A stretch of DNA of 64,000 nucleotides, taken from assembly GCA_017513085.1 (NCBI GenBank), contig JAFWDK010000016.1:60766-124765 (forward strand). Reading direction: 5' to 3'. Below, in pieces: positions 36,801 to 44,131 of this stretch. Both the position numbers and the translations under genes were made by a program. This DNA is from Clostridiales bacterium. Lineage in GTDB: Bacteria > Bacillota > Clostridia > Saccharofermentanales > Saccharofermentanaceae. The notes below the pieces were generated by a model. The model saw nothing but the letters and a program-made list of their open reading frames with translations. It made no database searches and was not told the DNA's origin. Every line of letters begins with the position of its first letter. Position 1 is the stretch's first letter.

Positions 36801-37420
36801 CTTGCAAATTCGCCCATCACGGAGACTTCACGTGTACGGTAGTAACCCATGGAAGCAAGTGTCAATGCCAGGTCTTCCGGTGAGATGCGCTGGGCAAGTT
36901 TAAGCCTGATCTTGGCACCGTAAAAAGAATCCATCGGCATCATCTTCGTCAGAAGACCACCACCGGTAACGATCATGGCGCCGCACTGACGAAGTCCATA
37001 ACGGACCAGTGTCTGCACACGGCCCCTCTCGATTTCGCGGCTGGAAGCCGATACCGCGGAAAGCTGTGTCTCTCTTCCACGCAGGATCACGCATTCTTTT
37101 TCAAAAAAAGCATCCAGATGTGCTTTCATCTGACGTGCGGAAAGCTCGTCAGAAACGATGATCACCGGGATCTGTGTCTGATCGTCGGAGAGCTCCCTGG
37201 TCTTCTTGGAAGTCTTCTTCTCATCCTTTGTAACGGAATCTTTTTTCTGTTCGGAAGACGCATAAACCGCGGCCGCGATCAGATACGCCTTCTGCGTCTG
37301 CGTCATTCCGGTCAGGTTGATATGTCCTAGTTTACTGTCGATCGTATTCAGAAATTCCTGGAATTTCGGATCTTTTTGCGCCTCCGCCAGGAGATTCCGG
37401 ATAGCAGGAAGAAAGATCAT
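33854..37420 (-). CDS. mfd: Transcription-repair coupling factor
   Basis: The 1188-residue protein is full length for Mfd, which removes RNA polymerase stalled at DNA lesions and recruits UvrA. It has the UvrB-like N-terminal modules, the RNA polymerase-interacting segment (GELVVDDENGVGRYDGL), and the RecG-like translocase. The translocase shows Walker A GDVGFGKTE near residue 670, DEEQ in LLVIDEEQRFGV, and the TRG motif region QRMDVYRRI at the C-terminus. The start overlaps the end of pth by 4 bases; the gene is third in the glmU-pth-mfd unit. Confidence 0.97.
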   Translation of the reverse strand: MIFLPAIRNLLAEAQKDPKFQEFLNTIDSKLGHINLTGMTQTQKAYLIAAAVYASSEQKKDSVTKDEKKTSKKTRELSDDQTQIPVIIVSDELSARQMKAHLDAFFEKECVILRGRETQLSAVSASSREIERGRVQTLVRYGLRQCGAMIVTGGGLLTKMMPMDSFYGAKIRLKLAQRISPEDLALTLASMGYYRTREVSVMGEFARRGEIFDIFPSGEDKGIRISYFDDEIDQIKRFDPASQRSEEVLKEITILPASELLLPEKQWESLSNEMNRIGERAAKNAASIGASRNSIDSMLRMISKESESLLSGGSFSGWEKWVSVLYHETVSILSYARSFGDPIYIDEINQVRSRMDGVNADFETRFRTALEAGQIPTECGNAVAKRTDLFRELDQKQVIAMAMLPSTSNGLPGGTRIDIMGSACNSYRGHEEDMAEQIKTRSKNGEQTYIMSGGGQRGEKLKSFLFERNCTPVILPKPLPNGFVYPAISLLVIGTQDVFGVDRGMKKKKKGGMTIDLFSDLVPGELVVDDENGVGRYDGLINLVTDGVKRDYLQITYANEDHLYIPLDRLDHIQKYVASDGRKPKLARLGSGEWKKSVSRATASIKKLAFDLVELYAKRQAVEGHAFAPDSVWQTQFEDDFPFQETDDQLQAIRDIKNDMESKKVMDRLLCGDVGFGKTEVAFRAIFKCVMDGKQAILLAPTTVLVQQHYENLKERLRDYPMVNVALLSRFCTPKEVKRAVTGINNGEIDVIVGTHRVLSQDVKPKDLGLLVIDEEQRFGVNHKEKLKNLRNNVDVLTLTATPIPRTLHMSLSGIRDISVLEEPPQDRRPVQTYVIEYDPQIIAEACLREIGRAGQVFYLFNDTHKIAEKAQMLQDLIPGARVVYAHGQMSERELESIIESFIHKEADILVCTTIIESGVDMPNVNTIIVENSDRFGLSQLYQLKGRVGRSDRQAYAYITYRPDKVLKEDAEKRLAAIRDFTELGSGIKIALKDLEVRGAGNLLGAEQHGQMDVIGYELYCRMLDEEIKKLSGTWAPKVEDAVVKFHEDAYIPSAYIPDEGQRMDVYRRIQKVASVQERMDLEDELMDRYGDIPREVEILSNISIIRHLSGGLGFEQIEITGKDARLIYRSNAGKEMQNLGKVGDDARYKDRVVLYALKKSYIQYTPMPKDQAKIVEWVADLMDIMSK

Positions 37421-38055
37421 CTTTTGCCTCCTGCCGCACCTTTCCCACCCAGGAAGCCCTTACCGGCGACGATATCTTCGACCGCCTTCGCGCCTTCCAC
37501 AAATGCTTCGTACATGGTATCCTGTTCCTCTTTCGGAATCGTCGAAAGCACAAAATCCGCCAGATCCCACTTCTCCGGAACCGGACCGCATCCGATCCGG
37601 ACCCGTGGAAAATCCTGTGAAGCAAGATGGTAGATCACGGATTTCATTCCGTTATGTGTACCGGCGCTACCGGAAGGACGTACACGGATCGTCCCCCTCT
37701 TGATGTCGATATCATCGTAGACAACGATCAAATGATCCAACGGGATCTTAAAAAACTTCATCACTTCCGACACACTCTCGCCGGAAAGATTCATAAAGGT
37801 ATGTGGACGCAAGAGTATAACTTCTTCACCGGCAATGGTGCCTCGGCCATACTCGCCTTTCCACTTCAATTTATCGATCTTGATATTGTTTCTCTCCGCC
37901 AGTACATGTAGTGTCATGAAACCGCAGTTATGCCATGTACAGTCATATTGTTTGCCCGGATTGCCCAGGCCTACCAGAAGCCACATATCTCCGTTTCCTG
38001 TTCTTTCTTCGGATTCCTCGTTCTTGTCCGTTTTCTTGAAAAAGCGCGCCAGCAT
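37417..38055 (-). CDS. pth: Peptidyl-tRNA hydrolase
   Basis: The 212-residue enzyme cleaves peptidyl-tRNA released by stalled ribosomes. Family motifs are LVGLGNPGKQYDCTWHNCGF (usually RHNVGF, so Thr-Trp replaces Thr-Arg; the catalytic His is kept), the HTFMNLSGESV segment and VVYDDID with the catalytic Asp. An N-terminal extension of 23 residues precedes MWLLVGLGNPG; similar extensions occur in other Clostridia. The start at 38055 has no good ribosome-binding site, but lies 6 bases after the glmU stop and may rely on coupling. An ATG at 37986 behind AGGAAA is the alternative. Confidence 0.95.
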   Translation of the reverse strand: MLARFFKKTDKNEESEERTGNGDMWLLVGLGNPGKQYDCTWHNCGFMTLHVLAERNNIKIDKLKWKGEYGRGTIAGEEVILLRPHTFMNLSGESVSEVMKFFKIPLDHLIVVYDDIDIKRGTIRVRPSGSAGTHNGMKSVIYHLASQDFPRVRIGCGPVPEKWDLADFVLSTIPKEEQDTMYEAFVEGAKAVEDIVAGKGFLGGKGAAGGKR

Positions 38056-38061
38056 AACCGA

Positions 38062-39474
38062 TCACATACCGCTTGTACGCTTCTTGTCCGGCTGGATCAC
38101 ATGAGAAGCACGGGAACGGTTCTTCTTGGCCACCCAGTTCTCCTTGACGACCTGCTGGGATCTTGCGATAGCAAGGCCAAGTTCCGGCACATCTTCCGTA
38201 ATTGTCGATCCGGCTGCTATGTATGAGTTCTCTTTCAAAGTGACCGGAGAGATCAGGTTGCTGTTACCGCCGATAAATACATTATCACCGATCACGCACC
38301 AGGTCTTATCCATACCATCATAGTTACAGGTTACCGTACCGCAACCGAAGTTGACGTTCTTGCCGACCTTCGCATCACCGACATATGTCAGGTGACGGGC
38401 ACGGGAATAATCATCGATCGTCGCATTCTTCACTTCAACATATGCACCGATCGTAACATTATCTTTCAGGACCGTATCCGGACGCAGATGTGAATAAGGT
38501 CCGATACGGCAGTTCTTGCCGACTTCACAGTTCGAAGCGATAGAGTTATCGATCGTTGTTCCGTCTCCCACGATCACATTCTCCAGACGGCTGTTCTCAC
38601 CGATCACACACTCGTCGCCCAGCACGGTGTTTCCAAGAAGGATCGTCCCCGGAAGAATAAGTGTGTCTTTACCGATCTTGACGGTATCTGCGATCCATGT
38701 CGTCTCCGAATCCACGATCTGTACGCCTTCACGCATCAGTTTGTTCAGGATCCTTCTGTTGAGCATCTTGCCCACCTGCTGAAGTTCCACACGATCATTC
38801 ACACCGCGTGTTTCATCAAAGTCCGCTACAAAAGCGCCGACCTTGTGTCCGTCATTAATGATGATCTCGATCGTATCCGTAAGATAGTATTCTTTCTGTG
38901 CATTCTTGGAATCGATACGTCCCAGCGCGGAAAGTAAGAACGGTGTTTTAAAACAATAGATGGAAGAGTTGATCTCGCAGACTTTTCTTTCTTCCTCTGT
39001 GCAATCGCGGTCTTCCACGATTTTCATGACATTGCCGTCTTTGTTACGGATCACTCGTCCGTATCCCTTAGGATCCGGTGCGATACCCGTGATGACCACG
39101 GCGCCGTAATCGCCTTCTTCAAACATTTTCAAGGCCTGGGAGATCGTATCGGAAGTAATAAGCGGTGCATCACCGGGAAGCACGATCGTGCATCCGTTTC
39201 TTCCTTCAAGGAAAGGAGCAGCCTGCATCACGGCATGTCCGGTTCCTAATTGCTGCTCCTGAAATACAAAAGCAACGTCTTCTCCTAATACTTCGCGGAC
39301 TTCTTCCTGACAATGACCGACAATATATACCTGCTCGGTCGCGCCGACTCCTGCCAACGCATCGGCCACCCAACGGATCAAAGGTTTTCCTGCTGCCAGT
39401 TGCACTACTTTTGAGTGATTCGAATGCATACGCTTACCTTCACCCGCTGCCATAACTACTGCACAAAGCTCCAT
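38062..39474 (-). CDS. glmU: Bifunctional N-acetylglucosamine-1-phosphate uridyltransferase/acetyltransferase
   Basis: The 470-residue protein has the N-terminal pyrophosphorylase domain (VMAAGEGKRMHSNHSKVV, with the GxGxRM loop) and a C-terminal left-handed beta-helix acetyltransferase built of hexapeptide repeats, including the GAYVEVKN and GTVTCNYDG segments. It makes UDP-GlcNAc for peptidoglycan and other polymers. AAGGAG precedes the ATG. It heads the glmU-pth-mfd unit behind a leader of about 125 bases. Confidence 0.97.
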   Translation of the reverse strand: MELCAVVMAAGEGKRMHSNHSKVVQLAAGKPLIRWVADALAGVGATEQVYIVGHCQEEVREVLGEDVAFVFQEQQLGTGHAVMQAAPFLEGRNGCTIVLPGDAPLITSDTISQALKMFEEGDYGAVVITGIAPDPKGYGRVIRNKDGNVMKIVEDRDCTEEERKVCEINSSIYCFKTPFLLSALGRIDSKNAQKEYYLTDTIEIIINDGHKVGAFVADFDETRGVNDRVELQQVGKMLNRRILNKLMREGVQIVDSETTWIADTVKIGKDTLILPGTILLGNTVLGDECVIGENSRLENVIVGDGTTIDNSIASNCEVGKNCRIGPYSHLRPDTVLKDNVTIGAYVEVKNATIDDYSRARHLTYVGDAKVGKNVNFGCGTVTCNYDGMDKTWCVIGDNVFIGGNSNLISPVTLKENSYIAAGSTITEDVPELGLAIARSQQVVKENWVAKKNRSRASHVIQPDKKRTSGM

Positions 39475-39612
39475 GTTTTACATTCTCCTTAAAAAATCGA
39501 TTATGCACAAAGAAGCCCCGGATCTTCATATCGGGAGGGGATGTATTTCCTTCTTCCGACAACCTTGGTCCGGCGTTCCTTCTATCATCTTTTTTTGTCA
39601 GTTTCTATTATA
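39475..39612 (-). promoter_or_regulatory. Promoter and structured 5' leader of glmU-pth-mfd
   Basis: TATAAT lies at 39612-39607 on the minus strand, with TGGAAG 17 bases upstream. The transcript leader of about 125 bases contains complementary segments (GAAG.ATCCGGGGCTTC near 39512-39526; CCGGACC...GGTTGTCGG near 39556-39575). It does not match any riboswitch consensus I can recall. Confidence 0.5.
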
Positions 39613-39762
39613 ACGTTTCCAAAGCATTCCTTCCACACCCAAACAGCACTTTTCATAGAAAAGAAACAAAATGAAATTCACATGTCATGGAAAGAGTGAG
39701 CGTTTTCTGTTACTATGTAGAGGGGGAATATAAAAATACGTTGATATTGGAAAGGATTCTAC

Positions 39763-40551
39763 ATGATAGCTCTACTACTCGTTGCCGGATATGCAACCCG
39801 TTTATATCCACTTACCATCGATACGCCGAAACCGCTTCTTCCTGTCGGACCGAAGAAAATGCTCGACTATATCACGGATGAGATCGACACGCTTCCGTCC
39901 GTTTCCAAGATCCTTCTGGTCACCAATCATCGGTTCGCCGATCATTTCCGGAAGTGGGCAGACGATCGTACCCGTGCCCAGCAGGAAACTTTTGCCGGTA
40001 CAGACAAGACAGTCACGCCGATCGAGGTCATCGATGACGGAACGACGGATAATTCCAATCGTCTCGGCGCTATCGGAGACATCCAGTTTGTCATCGATAA
40101 GTGCGGAGTTAACGAAGACATGGTCATCATCGCCGGAGATAATCTTTTCACCTATAAACTCCGTGACATGTATGATTTCTTCATGGAGAAGAGAAAGGAT
40201 ACTTTGATCGCCATCCATGTGGAAGAGAAAGAACAGCTTCAGAAGCTGGCGGTCGCAACACTCGACGAAGACGGCAAGGTCTTGGATCTCGCCGAGAAGC
40301 CGTCCGAACCGAAGTCCACCACGGCGATCTATGCGACATATTTTTATCTGAAAGAAACATTGCCTCGTATCCGTGAATATCTTGACGAAGGCAATACACC
40401 GGATGCTCCGGGCAACTTCCCATCCTGGCTCTACACCAGACAGGATGTTTACGCCTACCGGGCCAAGGGAAACTGCATCGACATCGGAACACCGGAAAAC
40501 TACAAAGAAGTCTGTGACAATTATCAGGAGATCCTGGGCATTAAGGAGTAA
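39763..40551 (+). CDS. Sugar-phosphate nucleotidyltransferase
   Basis: The 262-residue protein has the NTP-transferase signature LLVAGYATRLYPLT followed by PKPLLPVG (canonical GxGTRLxPLT; here Gly-Tyr-Ala-Thr). The metal-binding Asp is in IIAGDNLF. The enzyme couples a sugar-1-phosphate to a nucleoside triphosphate. Its short length (no beta-helix) puts it with RmlA/MurU/HddC-like enzymes. The sugar cannot be told from the sequence, and no pathway genes surround it. GAAAGGA precedes the ATG. Confidence 0.85.
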   Translation: MIALLLVAGYATRLYPLTIDTPKPLLPVGPKKMLDYITDEIDTLPSVSKILLVTNHRFADHFRKWADDRTRAQQETFAGTDKTVTPIEVIDDGTTDNSNRLGAIGDIQFVIDKCGVNEDMVIIAGDNLFTYKLRDMYDFFMEKRKDTLIAIHVEEKEQLQKLAVATLDEDGKVLDLAEKPSEPKSTTAIYATYFYLKETLPRIREYLDEGNTPDAPGNFPSWLYTRQDVYAYRAKGNCIDIGTPENYKEVCDNYQEILGIKE

Positions 40552-40576
40552 ACGATTTCACTCTCCGGACATAAGA

Positions 40577-40618
40577 AAGGGAGCCGTCTCAACGTTTTGA
40601 AACGGCTCCCTTGTTTTT
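40577..40618 (+). terminator. Bidirectional terminator between convergent genes
   Basis: AAGGGAGCCGT (40577-40587) pairs exactly with ACGGCTCCCTT (40602-40612), followed by a T-rich tail. Confidence 0.88.
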
Positions 40619-40639
40619 CATCCTTATCAGATGGTTTTC

Positions 40640-41230
40640 TCAGAACGGCTTCTTATCGTTTGCATCCTTGAGGACCATGCTCTGGAAATATCCGACCACA
40701 TTGTCATTTTCCACGAATACAAATGCATAGTCCGCAGATTCCGTTCCTTCTGCGATCGTAAATGTCAGTTTCGTTTCCGTATCCTCGCTTGCAGAAGCAA
40801 CATCGATCGTAGCCGTAGCAACTGCGCTGCTCTTCTTCCAGCGGAAATCTTCCGCGATAGGAAGCACATAGAGTGTGAGCTTGGAAGCATCTTTCGCCTG
40901 ATATTTGACTATAAGATCCGTCTTTTCGCCAACTACGAACGAGGCGTTGAGAAGTTCTTCTTCGGTCGTTGCTTTTGTATACGAAGAGATCCGGATATTG
41001 CCCGGTTCCAGAGGCTGGATCAGGTCGAGTTTTCCGGCATCCTTATCACGCGGATCCGTCTTAAGTTTAGCGATGAGCAGATCGCTCAGGTCAATACTGG
41101 TTTCGGTGGTTGTATCTTCCGTGGTTTGCGTAGTTTCGGAAGAAGTCGTCGAAGCTGTCGTCTCCTTCTTCTTGCAGGCCACTGACATGATCATTGCTCC
41201 GAGAAGCAATACTGCAATTACCTTTTTCAT
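40640..41230 (-). CDS. Small lipoprotein, relative of the one at 58218
   Basis: The 196-residue protein has a lipoprotein signal (Cys at 19, in MSVACKKKE), a Thr/Ser/Glu-rich linker (about 24-45) and a beta-rich domain. The part from LTLYVLPIAEDFRWKKSSAV through YAFVFVENDNVVGYFQSMVL lines up by eye with the end of the lipoprotein at 58218 (LLLYVFAYNEDYAWNKEDAI, YTFVFATVEGQVDSMVDLEI), so the two are probably paralogues. Function is unknown. Both genes have an ECF-type promoter. Confidence 0.75.
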   Translation of the reverse strand: MKKVIAVLLLGAMIMSVACKKKETTASTTSSETTQTTEDTTTETSIDLSDLLIAKLKTDPRDKDAGKLDLIQPLEPGNIRISSYTKATTEEELLNASFVVGEKTDLIVKYQAKDASKLTLYVLPIAEDFRWKKSSAVATATIDVASASEDTETKLTFTIAEGTESADYAFVFVENDNVVGYFQSMVLKDANDKKPF

Positions 41231-41305
41231 ATGTATTTCTCCTTCCTTCTTTCAAAAAGAATTGTACTATTTCTTGTCTTGATCAGCAACTTTTGCCTTC
41301 AACTA

Positions 41306-41337
41306 TATGACGACGGAAGGATCTTTTTCGTTGCAAA
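41306..41337 (-). promoter_or_regulatory. ECF-type promoter for the small lipoprotein
   Basis: On the minus strand TTTTGCAACGAAA is followed by TCGTCATATAGT; TGCAAC (41335-41330) and CGTC (41312-41309) are 17 bases apart. The -35 abuts the T tract of the ribU terminator. Confidence 0.65.
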
Positions 41338-41376
41338 AGCGCCCGCCGCGCCTCCTTTCGGCGGCTCGACGGGCGC
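41335..41376 (-). terminator. Rho-independent terminator after ribU
   Basis: GCGCCCG (41339-41345) pairs with CGGGCGC (41370-41376); the loop can pair further (GCCGCC/GGCGGC-like). On the minus strand the stem is followed by TTTT. Confidence 0.75.
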
Positions 41377-41401
41377 CCTGCCTGTTTTACCCGGATCAGG
41401 C

Positions 41402-42037
41402 CTACTCTTCTTTTTTACTCAGGAAACTGTGGAGCGGCAGATAACAAAGGAAGGCCACGATCGAAACCGTAATTCCCTTAAAGATATTAAACGGAACGAA
41501 TGTCATCAGGATCACGTCCAGTTTTGTCTTAATACTAACGATCGTATTGGCTTTGTCACACATGTCGATGATTGCCGGCATCGGAAATCCCATAACTTTT
41601 TCATAGAGCGGCAGGCTGAAGAAATAGTTCACAAAACAGGTAGCGATCGTCAACGCAATCGTACCGAACACCAAAGAAAGGACAACACCCTTCTTGCTCT
41701 TCATCTTGCAGTAGATCATCGCGCCGGCAAATACGAAAATACTTCCGGAAATGAAGTTTGCCACCTCGCCGATATATTGGGTACCGGAAAAAGGCATATG
41801 GATCAGGTTCTTTAAAAACTCCACGATCACACCTGCCACCGGGCCACACGCGAAGCCTGCAAAAAGAGCCGGAATGTCGCTGAAGTCATACTTGAGGAAT
41901 CCCGGCATCAAAGGAAGCGGGATCTCGAGCATCATCAGGACTTCCGCCAGAGCAGTCATAATACCCGTCAAAGCGATCATGTAGATCATGGACTTTCTCT
42001 TTCTGTTCTGCTGTTTGAGTTCTTTCGTTTCTGTCAT
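41402..42037 (-). CDS. ribU: ECF transporter substrate-binding component, riboflavin (RibU-like)
   Basis: The 211-residue protein has about six membrane segments and the RibU-type pattern (ALAEVLMMLEIPLPLMPGFL, YDFSDIPALFAGFACGP). It is the membrane S component that binds riboflavin and works with the shared energizing module (EcfA/EcfT), whose genes are not in this window. The FMN riboswitch directly upstream supports the riboflavin assignment. Confidence 0.93.
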   Translation of the reverse strand: MTETKELKQQNRKRKSMIYMIALTGIMTALAEVLMMLEIPLPLMPGFLKYDFSDIPALFAGFACGPVAGVIVEFLKNLIHMPFSGTQYIGEVANFISGSIFVFAGAMIYCKMKSKKGVVLSLVFGTIALTIATCFVNYFFSLPLYEKVMGFPMPAIIDMCDKANTIVSIKTKLDVILMTFVPFNIFKGITVSIVAFLCYLPLHSFLSKKEE

Positions 42038-42087
42038 TTTCTGTTACCTCATCTTTCTCCTGACAGGATCGATTCTCCGTAAGCATC

Positions 42088-42118
42088 AAAAAAACGACCT
42101 CCCTCTTCGGGCAGATCG
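42088..42118 (-). terminator. Expression-platform terminator of the FMN riboswitch
   Basis: On the minus strand CGATCTGCCC and GGGAGGTCG form a stem with a small bulge, followed by TTTTTTT. It lies between the aptamer and ribU, so FMN binding would favour termination. Confidence 0.75.
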
Positions 42119-42181
42119 CTCCAGAAAATTCATCATTTGCCGGAATGGCCCGATGACTCGGTCCAATCGCAGCTATCGACT

Positions 42182-42323
42182 CTTCTTCCATCCGGACTAT
42201 AACCGTCGGCACCGGATTCTCACCGGTTCTGCTATTGCTCGCGGGCTCGCTCCCTCCCATCTATTCTGGTGCTATCGGAATCATCACCGCCGGTGGGGAA
42301 TTACGCCCCGCCCCGAAGTTACG
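42182..42323 (-). ncRNA. FMN riboswitch (RFN element)
   Basis: On the minus strand the conserved RFN blocks appear in order: GGGGCGGGGCG, ATTCCCCACCGGCGGT, AGCCCGCGAGC, GAATCCGGTGCCGACGGT and TATAGTCCGGATGGAAGA. It senses flavin mononucleotide and controls ribU. Confidence 0.96.
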
Positions 42324-42328
42324 ACAGC

Positions 42329-42357
42329 ATTATAGGACACACCCTCCTTTCCGTCAA
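42329..42357 (-). promoter_or_regulatory. SigA-type promoter of the FMN riboswitch/ribU
   Basis: TTGACG (42357-42352) and TATAAT (42334-42329) are 17 bases apart on the minus strand, just ahead of the aptamer. Confidence 0.85.
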
Positions 42358-42366
42358 TACACTTTT

Positions 42367-42397
42367 TTGTCCGCAAACAGGGAATTTGCGATATACT
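42367..42397 (+). promoter_or_regulatory. Promoter with dyad inside a 19-bp spacer (MerR-like layout)
   Basis: TTGTCC (42367-42372) and TATACT (42392-42397) are 19 bases apart, and the spacer is filled by the inverted repeat CGCAAA-N7-TTTGCG (42372-42390). It lies about 30 bases before the VanY-like gene. Confidence 0.45.
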
Positions 42398-42428
42398 GTT
42401 CTTAATTGTAAAAAAGAAAGGCATTCAT

Positions 42429-43352
42429 ATGTTTAAAGCAATTTCGAGAAGCAAAAGGATCGGTATACTTACTGTGGTTTTATCCATGCTTATGGGCGTG
42501 TCCTGCACCGTAAAAGATTCAACAGGCATCGCTTCCTCTTCCGGCACTTCATCTTCTGCCGCCACGCAAGCTTCCACATCTTCAGAAGCAACGACTGCTG
42601 CTTCTTCATCCGAACCGACACCGTCTCCGAGTCCGACGCCTTCGCCATCACCTTCTCCGACAGACACACCTTCGCCGACGCCGACGCCGGTTCCGGAATA
42701 TATCGAACCGATCATCACTGGTGGCGCCGTCTGGTATGACGGATACGTGGATCCAAGGACCGTCCGTGCCGAAATCGTTTCTGATCCGAACAATATTGCC
42801 GTTCTGGTCAACAAATATTATGCCCAGCCGCAATCTTATGTTCCCGAACTGATATATGCCAAATATTCCGCCAACCAGCAGCTTCGGCCGGAAGCCGCCG
42901 ATGCCTGGGAACAGCTTCACGATGCGTGCATGGCTGAGATCGGCGAAGATCTCTATCTTATCTCCGGATACAGAAGCTGGGAGACTCAGACATACAGTTT
43001 TAATAACGCCATTACGAGAAGAGGCCTGGACAAGACCTGCTGTAAGAACGCATATCCCGGAAGATCCGAACATCCACTCGGTCTGGCTTTGGACATTAAC
43101 ATCAAGAGCGATCCGGAGATCCGCGACAATTTCGTCTACACCAAGGCAGGACAGTGGGTCCTCGAAAACGGCTACAAATACGGCTTCATCTGGCGTTATC
43201 CGAAGGACTGCGGCTATATCACCGGATATGGCGTCGAGGGCTGGCACTTCCGTTACGTCGGTATAGACGTCGCCACCGAAATGCACGATAATAACATCAT
43301 GACACTGGAAGAATACTACGGAAAACCACAGGTTTTGCCACATAACGAATAA
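42429..43352 (+). CDS. VanY-type D-Ala-D-Ala carboxypeptidase lipoprotein
   Basis: The 307-residue protein has a lipoprotein signal (Cys at about 26, LMGVSC), a long Ser/Thr/Pro linker (about 30-90, ending in a PTPSPSPSPTDTPSPTP-type repeat) and a VanY/LAS peptidase domain. Zinc ligands are H215 and D222 (SEHPLGLALDI) and H273 (GWHFRYVG). It should trim D-Ala from peptidoglycan stem peptides at the cell surface. The following metallo-beta-lactamase-fold gene starts 17 bases after its stop. Confidence 0.92.
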   Translation: MFKAISRSKRIGILTVVLSMLMGVSCTVKDSTGIASSSGTSSSAATQASTSSEATTAASSSEPTPSPSPTPSPSPSPTDTPSPTPTPVPEYIEPIITGGAVWYDGYVDPRTVRAEIVSDPNNIAVLVNKYYAQPQSYVPELIYAKYSANQQLRPEAADAWEQLHDACMAEIGEDLYLISGYRSWETQTYSFNNAITRRGLDKTCCKNAYPGRSEHPLGLALDINIKSDPEIRDNFVYTKAGQWVLENGYKYGFIWRYPKDCGYITGYGVEGWHFRYVGIDVATEMHDNNIMTLEEYYGKPQVLPHNE

Positions 43353-43369
43353 GAAAGGTCCTATCTCAT

Positions 43370-44128
43370 ATGCTCATTACCCGCGATGCCGAGTATCAGT
43401 TCTTCGACGTCGGAACAAAAATCTATAAATGCTATTGCGTCACATTTAAGGACAAAGCCGTTCTTATTGACACCGGCGCAGCTTCAGACCGTTCCACGAT
43501 CGAAGCAAACCTTCAGAAAGATTTCATTTTCGATATCGACGCGATCATCCTGACTCATTCTCATGGAGACAGCGCAGGCAACGCGGAATACTTCTCCATG
43601 CTATATAATTGCCCGGTGTACTGCATCAAGACAGCCGTAGACCTTGTCAAAAGCGGCGTCGCCAGGCTTCCTGCCAAGGATCATCCATACATGAAGAAGG
43701 TCGGCAGCGCCGCAGCTCTTATGCTGAAACTTCCTTCTTTTATTCCGTATGAAGGCTGTCAGAATGTGCTTCCGCTGACAAAAGATATTGTTTCCGAGCT
43801 TCTGGGGCAAGATGCCAGACTCCTGATGACACCGGGACATACCGTGGATTCGATTTCGGTAGCGATCCGCGACGTGGCACTGATCGGCGACTGCGCACAG
43901 TTTAAAAAGCGTGTTCTTGCCCCGATCTTTGTTGACAACGAATCACAGATGGCGGCCTCCTGGGAAAGCCTCCTGCGTCTGAAATGCAAATACTACCTTA
44001 GTGGTCATGGTCGTCCCTGGAATGCAGATGACTGGCTGGGCCAGAAGGAATATAAAGATGAAGAAGACGAAGATTCCATCGTCTTTGAAGAAGAGCCGGA
44101 ACCGGCAAAAGAGAATCCGGATTCATGA
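43370..44128 (+). CDS. Metallo-beta-lactamase-fold hydrolase with altered metal motif
   Basis: The 252-residue protein has the MBL fold: VLIDTGAASD, the metal motif THSHGDSAG (H63, H65, D67) and LMTPGHTVDS. Further downstream are ALIGDCAQ and a C-terminal LSGHGRPW. In the usual HxHxDH motif the last His is Ser here (S68), so one second-metal ligand is missing. Family members cleave esters, thioesters or phosphodiesters; the substrate is unknown. It is probably co-transcribed with the VanY-like gene and abuts the end of the opposing fruK. Confidence 0.85.
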   Translation: MLITRDAEYQFFDVGTKIYKCYCVTFKDKAVLIDTGAASDRSTIEANLQKDFIFDIDAIILTHSHGDSAGNAEYFSMLYNCPVYCIKTAVDLVKSGVARLPAKDHPYMKKVGSAAALMLKLPSFIPYEGCQNVLPLTKDIVSELLGQDARLLMTPGHTVDSISVAIRDVALIGDCAQFKKRVLAPIFVDNESQMAASWESLLRLKCKYYLSGHGRPWNADDWLGQKEYKDEEDEDSIVFEEEPEPAKENPDS

Positions 44129-44131
44129 CCA

